NCBI RefSeq assembly: GCF_900105865.1
Contig: NZ_LT629804.1
Coordinates: 62,001-126,000 of the forward strand
DNA length: 64,000 bases
Reading direction: 5' to 3'
Source: Arcanobacterium phocae
Lineage (GTDB): Bacteria; Actinomycetota; Actinomycetes; Actinomycetales; Actinomycetaceae
Position 1 is the first letter of the stretch. Every line of letters begins with the position of its first letter. This document shows positions 18,115 through 28,140 of this stretch, piece after piece. The notes beneath the pieces were generated by a model. That model was given only the letters and a program-made list of their open reading frames with translations. It was not told the DNA's origin and ran no database searches. The translations under genes and the position numbers were made by a program.

Positions 18115-19809
18115 GTGATAATCCATCAGCAAACAACCCCACAACAATGGTGGCAAGACGCCGTCATTTACCAGATTTATCCGCGCTCATTCGCGTCATC
18201 ACATGGAAAGATTGGGGATCTTGCCGGAATTAGCTCACGACTAGAATACGTAGCTGACCTAGGTGTCGATGCGATTTGGCTTTCCCCGTTCTATCGGTCA
18301 CCACAAAAAGACGGTGGGTACGACGTCGCGAATTATCGGCTGGTGGACCCTCTGTTCGGCACAAACGACGACGCAGTTAACCTAATTGCCACAGCACATC
18401 GCAATAACCTCAAAATTATTGTTGATCTGGTACCTAACCATACCTCGGATGAACATGAGTGGTTCCAGGCGGCCCTTGCTGGCGACGAAGCTGCCCGTGC
18501 CCGCTACTACTTCCGGGATGGCATAGACGGCAACCCACCGAATGATTGGATCTCTATTTTCGGAGGCAGTGCTTGGACTCGCGTCTGTGACCGTGCAGAC
18601 GCCCCAGGCAGTCCTTGGGAAAGCGATACAAGCTGGTACTTGCACCTTTTCGACTCGTCACAGCCTGACCTGAATTGGGATAACCCTGAAGTACGCGAGG
18701 AATTTGATAATATTCTGCGTTTTTGGCTCAACCTCGGAGTTGATGGTTTCCGCGTAGATGTCGCTCACGGCTTAGCTAAGGATCCAGCACTGCCAAACTG
18801 GCAGTATCACTGGGATATGGTTGCCGGCGGCTCTGAGATTCCAGAAAACGTTCCCCGACCCCCAATGTGGAACCGTCCCGAAGTCCATGAAATCTATCGA
18901 CGCTGGCGCTCAGTCCTTGACGAATACGGTCCAGACCGGATGCTGGTAGCCGAAGCATGGGTAGACAGTGAAGAAGACCTAGCAAAATATGTCAGGTCAG
19001 ACGAGATGAGCCAAGCTTTCAACTTTGCATTCCTGCTGACTCCGTTCACTGCGCATGATCTGCGTAAAACCGTCTTGACTTCCCTTGGCGCAATGGATTC
19101 GGTTGGTGCTCCAACTACCTGGGTATTATCGAATCACGACGTCGTCCGGGCCACCTCGCGCCTCGGCTTGTCACACACTGGTAAAGGACCCAACGGCATT
19201 CGTTCATGGGAAGAACAACCAGACGTGGAACTCGGCCACCGGCGTGCACTTGCCGCTCACCTACTACAGGCAGCGCTACCTGGTTCAACGTATATTTATC
19301 AAGGCGAAGAGCTGTCATTGCCCGAGCACATGGATCTACCAGACAACGTTCGCGAAGATCCTGCATTTTTCCGGACGCAGGGACGTGAAGCCGGACGCGA
19401 CGGCCAGCGTGTTCCAATGCCGTGGGAAGCAGACCAGCCTGCATTTGGATTCTCTCCTAACGGAGAAAGCTGGCTACCGCAACCAGCTCAATGGGCAGAC
19501 ATTGCGGTAGATGTGCAAGCAGACCAGCCTCATTCTTCCCTCAACCATTTCAAACGTATGATTGCGCTGCGTAAAACACTCGCTATGGGCACAGCACAGC
19601 TGGTCGATCAAGAGCCACAAGCAGATTACCTGCATTACGTTTCGCAACGAAACGATCGGGCAGATATTCACGTCGTCGTAGCGTTTGATAATCCTGTTTC
19701 GTTACCTGAAGACGCAAATCTTCTGATCGCGACCTGTGAAATCTCGGATGGCATTCTCCCTGCTAATTCTGCCGTTTGGTTCGAACAGGACACCGAACGG
19801 GTGAATTAA
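18115..19809 (+). CDS. Alpha-glucosidase (GH13)
   Basis: Cytoplasmic hydrolase releasing glucose from malto-oligosaccharides. The barrel begins WWQDAVIYQIYPRSFA, typical of the alpha-glucosidase/oligo-1,6-glucosidase group. The nucleophile is Asp215 in DGFRVDVAHGL and the acid/base Glu280 in LVAEAWVDS; VLSNHDVVRATSR supplies the third carboxylate. The GTG at 18115 is chosen because GGAAGGA lies 5 bases before it; an in-frame ATG at 18091 overlapping the malR stop (ATGA) is the alternative. The 3' end overlaps the convergent next gene by 4 bases. Whether the enzyme is alpha-1,4- or alpha-1,6-specific is uncertain. Confidence 0.92.
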   Translation: MIIHQQTTPQQWWQDAVIYQIYPRSFASSHGKIGDLAGISSRLEYVADLGVDAIWLSPFYRSPQKDGGYDVANYRLVDPLFGTNDDAVNLIATAHRNNLKIIVDLVPNHTSDEHEWFQAALAGDEAARARYYFRDGIDGNPPNDWISIFGGSAWTRVCDRADAPGSPWESDTSWYLHLFDSSQPDLNWDNPEVREEFDNILRFWLNLGVDGFRVDVAHGLAKDPALPNWQYHWDMVAGGSEIPENVPRPPMWNRPEVHEIYRRWRSVLDEYGPDRMLVAEAWVDSEEDLAKYVRSDEMSQAFNFAFLLTPFTAHDLRKTVLTSLGAMDSVGAPTTWVLSNHDVVRATSRLGLSHTGKGPNGIRSWEEQPDVELGHRRALAAHLLQAALPGSTYIYQGEELSLPEHMDLPDNVREDPAFFRTQGREAGRDGQRVPMPWEADQPAFGFSPNGESWLPQPAQWADIAVDVQADQPHSSLNHFKRMIALRKTLAMGTAQLVDQEPQADYLHYVSQRNDRADIHVVVAFDNPVSLPEDANLLIATCEISDGILPANSAVWFEQDTERVN

Positions 19810-20735
19810 AACAGTATGTTGGTCAGCGCTCTGCGAGTTTGTTGAACTAATTCAGAGTGCTGACCGACGACGTCGAACAACTCTAACAATCGGGTGCGGG
19901 CTTTATCTCGGTCATCTCCGCTAGTGACTTTAACCACTTCGAGAATGCGAGCAAAGGCTGACGCAGCATTTCCCGAAGATAATTCCACATCAGCAAGTTG
20001 TAGGTGCACCTCAACCTCAGTAAACGGCGCTACTGCATTAGCACTCTCCACCGACGTTGTCAGTACAGAAGTCGGTGGATTGATGTCTTGTACTCGTTGC
20101 AAAAGTTCTACTTGGTGAAGAGCTACCTTAGCTTCCTCATCACCTGGGTTCTCTTTTAATGCCTTGCTATAGGCCGCGTGAGCGTCGTCGAGGCGTCCAG
20201 CTTCGAGAGCAGCAAGACCTTCCTTGTGCAGCGGCGGGATCTCAGGTTCCGGGACAACACCCTCTGGATCCCCATCTAAAACTGCAGTTAAACTGTATTG
20301 AGTAGCCGCTTCCAGTAGTTTTGTCACAGTCGCCTTTAGTGATTGCTCATCTGGCAATCCTTGAAACAGCGGAACTGGTTGACCTTGCAACATAGCAATA
20401 GCGGTCGGAACGGCATTGACGCCAAAGGCTCCTGCCACTCCACGTTCCACGGAAGCATCAACCACCGCTAGCTGAAGCCGTCCAGCATAACTTTCGGTCA
20501 CTTGTTTCAGTTGCGACACCAAGGTCAGCGAATGCTCGGATTCAGGAGCCGAAAAAACGACGACGACTGGCAAACTCATCGATGTTTGTAGTACATGTTC
20601 CAAATTCTTTTCCGTGACATCAACTACCCATGGACCTGGAATTGTTTGCGAAGGCGATTGTGTTCCTGTGTGTTGTTTCTCTTCTTTTTTTAAGGCCGAG
20701 AGATCAAATACGCCACTGGTATCTAGCATGCTCAT
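19806..20735 (-). CDS. Thioredoxin-fold and TPR protein (YbbN/CnoX-like), no redox cysteines
   Basis: 309 residues: a thioredoxin-like domain (about residues 35-145, with the cis-Pro region VNAVPTAIAMLQG) followed by tetratricopeptide-like helices (from about residue 165). This layout is that of YbbN-type co-chaperones. The position of the CxxC is occupied by FSAPESEHS, so it cannot act as a thiol-disulfide oxidoreductase; a holdase or scaffolding role is more likely. It is the last gene of a three-gene set with a lipoprotein and a membrane protein, 4 bases after the lipoprotein stop. Confidence 0.82.
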   Translation of the reverse strand: MSMLDTSGVFDLSALKKEEKQHTGTQSPSQTIPGPWVVDVTEKNLEHVLQTSMSLPVVVVFSAPESEHSLTLVSQLKQVTESYAGRLQLAVVDASVERGVAGAFGVNAVPTAIAMLQGQPVPLFQGLPDEQSLKATVTKLLEAATQYSLTAVLDGDPEGVVPEPEIPPLHKEGLAALEAGRLDDAHAAYSKALKENPGDEEAKVALHQVELLQRVQDINPPTSVLTTSVESANAVAPFTEVEVHLQLADVELSSGNAASAFARILEVVKVTSGDDRDKARTRLLELFDVVGQHSELVQQTRRALTNILF

Positions 20736-20739
20736 GTTC

Positions 20740-21747
20740 TTATTCTGCTTTCGTTACGCTAACTAATGCCGGTACAGAGCCGCCAATCATATGAACTGGT
20801 TCTTCTGAACCTTTTGGCGGTACATAGAACGCCACTGACGTGGAATATTGAGCAACAACTGGCTTATCAACCGTGATGACTCCATCTTTCTTGCCTTCGC
20901 TCAAAGCTCCAATCAACGATCCTAATTTCAGTGTTGCGCCATCCTTGGTACGAGTCACAGTCATGTCATACCGCAACTCTCCAACCATCACGATTCCACC
21001 ATCTTTTGTTGACACGGCACGGATATCTTTGTTAGGCACAGAGAAAGTTATCTTCGCCTCGCCCAGCTGGTTGAGCGCCGCAGTTAAATCACTGGCTTGC
21101 TTTGCCGTTTGCTCGTAGAGCGGATCTCCTTCATTGAACCTAACATCTCCCATTTCCCGAGCATTAGCATAGCTTGCATACGCATCAAGCACTCCTACCG
21201 GATCAGTAACAAAATCATCAGCATTCATAGCTACATAGCCTTCGCTGTCATTTTGTGTATTTATAATTTCGATCTTGGGTGGAGAAGGAAACATGTCAAT
21301 AGCTGCCCATAGTTGGTAATTTTCTCGTGCAGTAGCTTGTTGCCATACTGCAATAGTCCCAATGCCTCGCGGAGTTTTACTAACATCGATCGCCATTAGT
21401 GTTCGCGGAAAGGCAACACCTGATGCCATGGTCGCTTCTTTTGGATCAAGTGCAAACGGGGTTGGTGCAGTTACTTCAGTTGCCTTAGCAAGGCTATACT
21501 CTGCTTTTCGCTGCGTTAATAGCGGGCCCGCGATCCGAGATCCTAAAGCATCCGGATCGCGGTTTTTATCAGCCTGAGTCAGCGCTTCAGACACTTCATC
21601 GACGAGTTCAGAATATTTTTGCGCAGAAATAATATTCCCGGATTTCGTGGACGCCTCTGGCTCCGGTAAGGAGCTATCCTGGGCACAACCAGCGAGGCCA
21701 AGCACACCTACTACAAGAAAAGCAATAATTATCCGTGAATTACGCAT
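20740..21747 (-). CDS. Putative lipoprotein of unknown function
   Basis: 335 residues with a lipoprotein signal peptide (lipobox LAGC, Cys21) and a soluble extracytoplasmic body without recognised catalytic motifs. The body alternates short beta-rich stretches and helices, as in actinobacterial surface lipoproteins of unknown role. The ATG at 21747 has a GAGG 7 bases upstream and overlaps the end of the preceding membrane-protein gene by 8 bases, so the pair is co-translated. Extending the frame upstream to 21819 would bury the signal peptide and is rejected. Confidence 0.75.
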   Translation of the reverse strand: MRNSRIIIAFLVVGVLGLAGCAQDSSLPEPEASTKSGNIISAQKYSELVDEVSEALTQADKNRDPDALGSRIAGPLLTQRKAEYSLAKATEVTAPTPFALDPKEATMASGVAFPRTLMAIDVSKTPRGIGTIAVWQQATARENYQLWAAIDMFPSPPKIEIINTQNDSEGYVAMNADDFVTDPVGVLDAYASYANAREMGDVRFNEGDPLYEQTAKQASDLTAALNQLGEAKITFSVPNKDIRAVSTKDGGIVMVGELRYDMTVTRTKDGATLKLGSLIGALSEGKKDGVITVDKPVVAQYSTSVAFYVPPKGSEEPVHMIGGSVPALVSVTKAE

Positions 21748-22783
21748 CGTGTTCCTCTTTTCCTTGCGGACCCCAAGAAAAATTCCATAACGAACGCCAA
21801 TCTTTCGAGTTTTGTCCATTCGGAGAATCTTGCAGGCTTTCTACCTCAGCGGGTTCCTCAGTCACATTATCCTCCATCTTGGTTTCTGGCGTTAAAGCTT
21901 GGAGGTCTTCTGCCGCTTGCGCAGTAAGCAGAATGCGGTCTTTCGGATCTAGCTCACGGCTACGGAACAATTCGCTATGGCTTGTTCCAGGTAGAATTGA
22001 GGCTCCTAGAGCCGATCCTGTATGCAACCGCTGAATATCTCGCTCAGTTTCAGGATCTGCTAGATTTCCATCAAAGGACGCCATAACTGATGGCATCCGA
22101 TCCACATGAGCACGCGAGCGAAGTTTAACAGAAGGCTTCTTTATTCTTTGACGACGGGCTAATTCTTCCTGATACCAGTTGAGAAGCAAAAACGAGCCAA
22201 TGAGAGCAATTAAGGCTCCAACAACATAGAAGAAAGCGGGATTTCCAATATCACGGGCACGAACCCACTCCAAGGTAATTCGTGGAGCTTTTCCTGCAGA
22301 CGTGGTAGCTATGAGCGTTTTTCCGTCAATTTGCCGAGCGTCCAGCATAATCTTTATGTGATCTTTAGCCTGCCCATCTTTAGTCCACATATCCGAGCCA
22401 GTCAAGGTAAATTTCTCCGCATCAACGGCTTCTTTAACTATCTGTGCACCTTCGTCACTACCAGCATCTGTTTCTACAGCAAGAGCCTTCCAGGATGACA
22501 ATCCTGTCACAGTAAGTGAGGCTGCTTGACCGGCAAACGCATCAACATCCGCCGAACTGCCTAGTCCCCATTGAATCTCTTGACCCGGCGCATCTAAATT
22601 AACTTTTACCTTATCATTGACGAGCGTCAAAACTCCGGGGGCAGTTTTCACGAAAACTGCAGAATCATCAGCAGTAGAAAGTTTAACATTCACCTCTTTT
22701 TGCTGAGCCATGGAGACCACAAAAGTACCAACTATCATCGCAACTCCAGCGATGAGGGCTATCATTCCAAGAATCCGCTTCAT
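21740..22783 (-). CDS. Membrane protein of unknown function
   Basis: 347 residues: transmembrane helix near the N-terminus (about residues 3-24), an extracytoplasmic domain of about 160 residues, a second helix (about 193-215) and a cytoplasmic tail rich in acidic and basic residues. No family is recognised. It begins the membrane protein-lipoprotein-thioredoxin-fold set and is divergent from the DivIVA-like gene. The ATG at 22783 is preferred to 22810 because it follows a GGAAGA-type site and starts the hydrophobic helix correctly. Confidence 0.72.
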   Translation of the reverse strand: MKRILGMIALIAGVAMIVGTFVVSMAQQKEVNVKLSTADDSAVFVKTAPGVLTLVNDKVKVNLDAPGQEIQWGLGSSADVDAFAGQAASLTVTGLSSWKALAVETDAGSDEGAQIVKEAVDAEKFTLTGSDMWTKDGQAKDHIKIMLDARQIDGKTLIATTSAGKAPRITLEWVRARDIGNPAFFYVVGALIALIGSFLLLNWYQEELARRQRIKKPSVKLRSRAHVDRMPSVMASFDGNLADPETERDIQRLHTGSALGASILPGTSHSELFRSRELDPKDRILLTAQAAEDLQALTPETKMEDNVTEEPAEVESLQDSPNGQNSKDWRSLWNFSWGPQGKEEHDA

Positions 22784-22926
22784 TCTTCCGCTTTCCTCGG
22801 CTACACACAATATGTAACGATTAAATAACGATACCTTATTCGGACGGCTTCGACACTCTGATGTGAGTTAAGTGACCTCCGGCAGGTAGTCTTAAGCTAC
22901 AACATCTATTATATGGAGGAATTGAC

Positions 22927-24075
22927 GTGGCAGAGGAACCTCTATTTCCAGTCGTCATGCGCGGCTATGATCGCGCACAAGTTGAAGAGCAGATTAATAG
23001 CCTAGAATCAAACCTTTCACAGACCCGGGCTCAAGTAGCGCATTTAGACGAGGAAGTTCTTAAGCTTTCAGCGCAACTTGCACAAGCTCAAGCAGCGCTG
23101 AAAGAAAACGATCGGCCGTCCTACTCTGGGCTCGGAACCCGTGTAGAACGTCTGCTCAAATCTACCGAGGAACAGGCACTAGATCTTATGACTCGAGCAC
23201 GCAGTGAGGCCTCCGCAATCGTTTCGTCAGCTGAGGAGCGTGCTGATAAACTGCGCGAAGCAGCTCAACTAGATAGCCAGAAGACCCTATCAAAAGCACA
23301 GACCGAAGCGACTGTTGAACTCGAAAATGCGCGTGCCGAAGCCGAATCGATAACTGTGATTTCTCGCCGTACAAGCGAGGAAATCGTTTCCTCTGCAGAA
23401 CGTGAAGCCGCGCGGCTACGCACTCAGTCTTCTGCTGATTGCGCAGCTATGCGCTCTACTGCTGAACATGAGGCATCACAGATGATTGCCAATGCACAGG
23501 CCGAAGTCGCCAAGCTTCGTGGTGACACAGAAACTGAGCTTTCCGAATTGCGTGCCGCGGTGACCACCGAAATCGCCCAAGCAAAGGCAGATCTTGAGCG
23601 AGAACTGACCGAAGCCAAGGCACACAGTGAACAAACTATTGCCGATGCTCGGCAAACTGCGGCACAAAAGCAAGCTGAGGAAAACGCCAGACTGACTGCC
23701 CAGATGAATGACATGGTACAAAAGGCAGAAGCAGACGCTCATAGTGCTGAAGAGCGGCTCATTCAAGCGACGCAACGCACTAGCGAATTGACCGCTTCAT
23801 CTGAGCATGAAGCCGCTGAACTACTGAATAACGCCCGTAATGAAGCAACTGCTCTTTTGTCTGAAGCCCGCGAAGAAGCTGACCGTATTCTGTCCCAAGC
23901 GCAAGAGGACAGTGCACAGAAGCTAACATCTGCTAAAGATGAAATTGCAGCATTGAAAGAACAACGCGAATCGTTGTCGTCTTATATCGAAGATATGCGT
24001 GCGATCTTGACTGGTTCCGAGCGATCACTCGCATTAAACGAAGTGATCGACTCGGCCACCGATAAAACCGAATGA
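22927..24075 (+). CDS. DivIVA-like coiled-coil protein
   Basis: 382 residues. The N-terminus LFPVVMRGYDRAQVEEQI matches the DivIVA membrane-curvature-sensing segment, and nearly everything after residue 20 is heptad-patterned coiled coil rich in Ala, Glu, Gln and Lys with repeated SAEERA/EREAARL-type blocks. It is likely a polar-growth or division scaffold (Wag31/FilP-like) bound to the inner face of the membrane. The GTG start follows a GGAGGA 6 bases away. The repeats make precise orthology unclear; it may be an accessory paralogue rather than the main DivIVA. Confidence 0.82.
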   Translation: MAEEPLFPVVMRGYDRAQVEEQINSLESNLSQTRAQVAHLDEEVLKLSAQLAQAQAALKENDRPSYSGLGTRVERLLKSTEEQALDLMTRARSEASAIVSSAEERADKLREAAQLDSQKTLSKAQTEATVELENARAEAESITVISRRTSEEIVSSAEREAARLRTQSSADCAAMRSTAEHEASQMIANAQAEVAKLRGDTETELSELRAAVTTEIAQAKADLERELTEAKAHSEQTIADARQTAAQKQAEENARLTAQMNDMVQKAEADAHSAEERLIQATQRTSELTASSEHEAAELLNNARNEATALLSEAREEADRILSQAQEDSAQKLTSAKDEIAALKEQRESLSSYIEDMRAILTGSERSLALNEVIDSATDKTE

Positions 24076-24077
24076 GC

Positions 24078-24094
24078 TGACGTACCCTACGTCA
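24078..24094. terminator. Small hairpin between convergent genes
   Basis: TGACGTA-CCC-TACGTCA, perfect 7-base arms, between the coiled-coil gene stop (24075) and the end of the left-reading hydrolase (24096), followed by TTT on the right-reading strand. Confidence 0.5.
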
Positions 24095-24095
24095 T

Positions 24096-24884
24096 TTAGC
24101 TAGGTTGGCCCACGCGCGAAACGAACTCAGTAAGCGCCTGGGCCAGCTCTGCTGGTTTCTCATCAGCAGTAAAATGCCCTGCACCCTCAATTTCGATAAT
24201 GCGAGGCTTCTTTGTCCGTAGCGATAGCTGCATGAAGTATTCCAACGAAGCCGTTGGATCATCAGTTCCACGAATGAAAAATACTGGACCATCGATAAGC
24301 TCGACGACGTCGGAACGATCTGAACGAGCCGCAAGCGCACGCTGAATCCAAGCTAATGCGTTCCCTGGCGCAGCCTTAAATCGAGCTTCTAACGATTCTT
24401 GAACTTGATCTGTAACCTCAGACCCCGTCATCGATTCTTTCCAGCCTTGCAAAATCTCAAAAGCTTTGCCTTCTTCTGCTAACTGCGCCATGTTACGGCG
24501 AAATTCCTGACGCTCCGGCGTGTCAGCACCAATGCCAGTATCCATGAGAGCTAATCCGGCAACCATGTCTGGATAAGTAGCAGCGAAATCAGCTGCAACT
24601 GAGCCTCCCATTGACAGCCCGCCAAGCATGATCCGAGAAACTCCCACGCGGTCTAGTGTCTCTTTGAGCGCCTGGACATAGATAGTTGTTGATGGCTCTG
24701 AATCTGCCAATTCCTCACCTGCTGGCGATTGGCCAAATCCTGGCGCATCGACAGTAATTACATCAATTGGCGCTAAAATTTCACGGACTTGATCCCACAT
24801 ACTTGAATCCAGCGGCAAAGCATGCAAGAGGACGAGTGGGCAATCAGAAACATCGCCGGTACGGCGGAAACTCAACATAGTCAT
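24096..24884 (-). CDS. Alpha/beta-fold hydrolase
   Basis: 262 residues with the alpha/beta-hydrolase core: oxyanion region LLHALPLDSSMW, nucleophile elbow GGLSMGGS, catalytic Asp in FIRGTDDPT and His in EGAGHFTADE. Substrate unknown; the family includes esterases, lactonases and haloperoxidase-like proteins. The frame is open to 24980 and would overlap the next gene; the ATG at 24884 gives the normal N-terminus. A -10-like TACGGT lies 6 bases before it, so it may be leaderless. Confidence 0.85.
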   Translation of the reverse strand: MTMLSFRRTGDVSDCPLVLLHALPLDSSMWDQVREILAPIDVITVDAPGFGQSPAGEELADSEPSTTIYVQALKETLDRVGVSRIMLGGLSMGGSVAADFAATYPDMVAGLALMDTGIGADTPERQEFRRNMAQLAEEGKAFEILQGWKESMTGSEVTDQVQESLEARFKAAPGNALAWIQRALAARSDRSDVVELIDGPVFFIRGTDDPTASLEYFMQLSLRTKKPRIIEIEGAGHFTADEKPAELAQALTEFVSRVGQPS

Positions 24885-24937
24885 GTAACCACCGTAGCAC
24901 CTCACGAGGTCAGGTTCGTGAGTTACGCTAGTAGAGG

Positions 24938-25225
24938 TTATCGACGTCGACCACGAGCGTTCCAGCAGCCGGTATGCCAATGTCGCCGATCCTGCTGACC
25001 AAAATCTTTTCCTAAAATATGGTCTTCTGTCCAGGCCACCTCATGCGGCTCCCCTACCCGGATTGTTCCGTAGCAACCCGGACACACATATTCCTTCTCA
25101 CCAGCATTGATATGATGGACTTTAAAATCACGTCCATCACGTCCCTGCTCAATTCGGGTGTAGCCCATTAACGCATAAGAATTGAGCTCACGTACCGGCC
25201 GATTATATTTTTTGGACCGCCGCAT
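24938..25225 (-). CDS. Small conserved protein with Cys/His cluster next to nucS
   Basis: 95 residues, very basic at both ends, with CPGC in the middle and HWHTGCW near the C-terminus, a spacing that suggests one zinc site. Its start overlaps the nucS stop by one base (TGATG), so the two are translationally coupled. Small proteins of this type follow nucS in other actinobacteria as I recall, but I cannot name a function. A role with the mismatch nuclease or nucleic-acid binding is inference from context only. Confidence 0.75.
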   Translation of the reverse strand: MRRSKKYNRPVRELNSYALMGYTRIEQGRDGRDFKVHHINAGEKEYVCPGCYGTIRVGEPHEVAWTEDHILGKDFGQQDRRHWHTGCWNARGRRR

Positions 25226-25920
25226 CAGAATAGCCGGTCCTCTGGATGGTCTACTCCGCGCATAGCATCATAATCTAAAATGACGCATTCAATACCGCGG
25301 TCCTCTGCCAGTACACGTGCCTGCGGTTTGATTTCTTGCGCTGCGAAAATCCCACGTATAGGTTGCAACATGGTGTCACGGCTCAGCAGGTCTAAATAGC
25401 GCGTCAGTTGTTCGACGCCATCGATTTCTCCTCGCCGCTTCACTTCGACGGCGATGTGTCCACCAGCAGCGTCCAGCAGCATCAAATCAACCGGGCCGAT
25501 AGGTGTAGGGTACTCGCGACGGACCAGTTCTAGATTCTGTCCTAAAACATTTACCTGCTCAGCCAACAACTTTTGTAGATGTGCCTCTACACCGTCTTTA
25601 ATAAGTCCCGGCTCGACGCCAAGATCCTGGGTGATGTCATGGATTAGTTCGTAGATATTAATACGGAGCACGTCGTTTGTTTTGTTATGCTCAATCGACC
25701 ATGTTTCAACCACTCCAGCCTTGCGATCCGCGTCAGCGACGTCGACAACACTGAATGTGGCTGGCGGTGACATCCAGTTGAGTGGCTTGTAGGAGCCCCC
25801 ATCGGAATGGACGAGAACTGAGCCATCTTGTTTCAACATCAAAACTCGAATAGCCGGCTCTAGATGTGCATCGAGCCGACCAGAATAATCGACACTACAA
25901 CGAGCGATGACAATACGCAT
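25225..25920 (-). CDS. nucS: Mismatch-specific endonuclease NucS
   Basis: Endonuclease that cuts both strands at mismatched bases and replaces MutS/MutL in most actinobacteria. The 231-residue length is typical. It has an N-terminal beta-rich binding domain ([20 protein letters not shown]) and a C-terminal PD-(D/E)xK nuclease core with VDLMLLDA and AVEVKRRG (catalytic Asp, Glu, Lys), then EQLTRYL. The ATG at 25920 follows GAGGAG by 8 bases; an upstream start at 25947 lacks support. Recruitment by the beta clamp is known for the family. Confidence 0.94.
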   Translation of the reverse strand: MRIVIARCSVDYSGRLDAHLEPAIRVLMLKQDGSVLVHSDGGSYKPLNWMSPPATFSVVDVADADRKAGVVETWSIEHNKTNDVLRINIYELIHDITQDLGVEPGLIKDGVEAHLQKLLAEQVNVLGQNLELVRREYPTPIGPVDLMLLDAAGGHIAVEVKRRGEIDGVEQLTRYLDLLSRDTMLQPIRGIFAAQEIKPQARVLAEDRGIECVILDYDAMRGVDHPEDRLF

Positions 25921-25945
25921 AGATGTCTCCTCACATCCAACAGGC

Positions 25946-25978
25946 AACGCTGGTCGAGCACAAGGCTCGACCAGCGTT
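25946..25978 (-). terminator. Hairpin in the nucS - ATP synthase operon gap
   Basis: Perfect 14-base GC-rich arms (25946-25959, 25965-25978) and a 5-base loop, immediately after the DUF2550 gene that closes the ATP synthase operon and before nucS. No T-tract. Confidence 0.7.
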
Positions 25979-25987
25979 ACCTGTTAC

Positions 25988-26389
25988 TTAAAACAATTCG
26001 GGTTCTTCTACTGGCGGCGCAGAATCTATCCACGAGACGATACCAGATACGGCGAGCGGAGTCGTTGCTAGGCTCCACGACTGATCTCCGCGAGTAATAT
26101 GCACAACCTGGATATCGCCGGAAGCTGGCATTACCTTGAAATCAAGTTCGCCACGTTTCCATTGAACATTCGGCCATGGACTCAAGGAGTGAGTCGAATA
26201 CCAATTCAGTTGGAAAGGCTCGAACACCGCTACCCCAGTTTGCCAACGCTCCTGGTTTGCTTGCCGTAATGCCACGTGGAAAGAGCCATTGCGCGAAAAA
26301 AGTATCCGCAATCTTATGAGCGAGTATATACCAACGATAATGATAAATACTGCTATGGCAACAATAGCCCACCACATGAATGACGGCAT
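25988..26389 (-). CDS. DUF2550 family membrane protein
   Basis: 133 residues: one N-terminal transmembrane helix (about residues 5-25) and a cytoplasmic domain (SRNGSFHVALR, then WYSTHSLSPWPNVQWKRGELDF). This pattern and the position immediately after atpC match the actinobacterial DUF2550 family. Function is unknown; co-transcription with the ATP synthase is indicated by the 6-base gap. Confidence 0.82.
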   Translation of the reverse strand: MPSFMWWAIVAIAVFIIIVGIYSLIRLRILFSRNGSFHVALRQANQERWQTGVAVFEPFQLNWYSTHSLSPWPNVQWKRGELDFKVMPASGDIQVVHITRGDQSWSLATTPLAVSGIVSWIDSAPPVEEPELF

Positions 26390-26395
26390 AAGTCA

Positions 26396-26643
26396 TTACT
26401 CCTCGTGATTTTCTACGACAACCATGACCGAGTCATGATCGACTGTCAAAAACCCTTTACCAACAACAATTTCTTGCTTGTCTCCGGTGGAAGTCACGAA
26501 ACGAACTAGGCCAGGCATGACTACCGATAGAACCGGAGCACGTCCCGGAAGGATGCCCAGTTCACCATCATACGCTGGAACTACTATCTCGCTGACTTCC
26601 CCGGAATACAGCACTCCAGAACGCGCAACAATATCGAGCTTCA

Positions 26644-26644
<1 letters not shown>
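26396..26644 (-). CDS. atpC: ATP synthase epsilon subunit, short form
   Basis: 82 residues covering only the N-terminal beta-sandwich (VVPAYDGELGILPGRAPVLS, GFLTVDHDSVMVVVE). The C-terminal helical hairpin that inhibits ATP hydrolysis in longer epsilon subunits is absent. The subunit links the gamma rotor to the c-ring. It overlaps the atpD stop by one base. Short epsilon subunits occur in several actinobacteria, so this is probably native rather than a truncation. Confidence 0.93.
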
Positions 26645-28113
<1,469 letters not shown>

Positions 28114-28140
28114 TTACTGTGTCCCGAGCAGAAGGGACGT

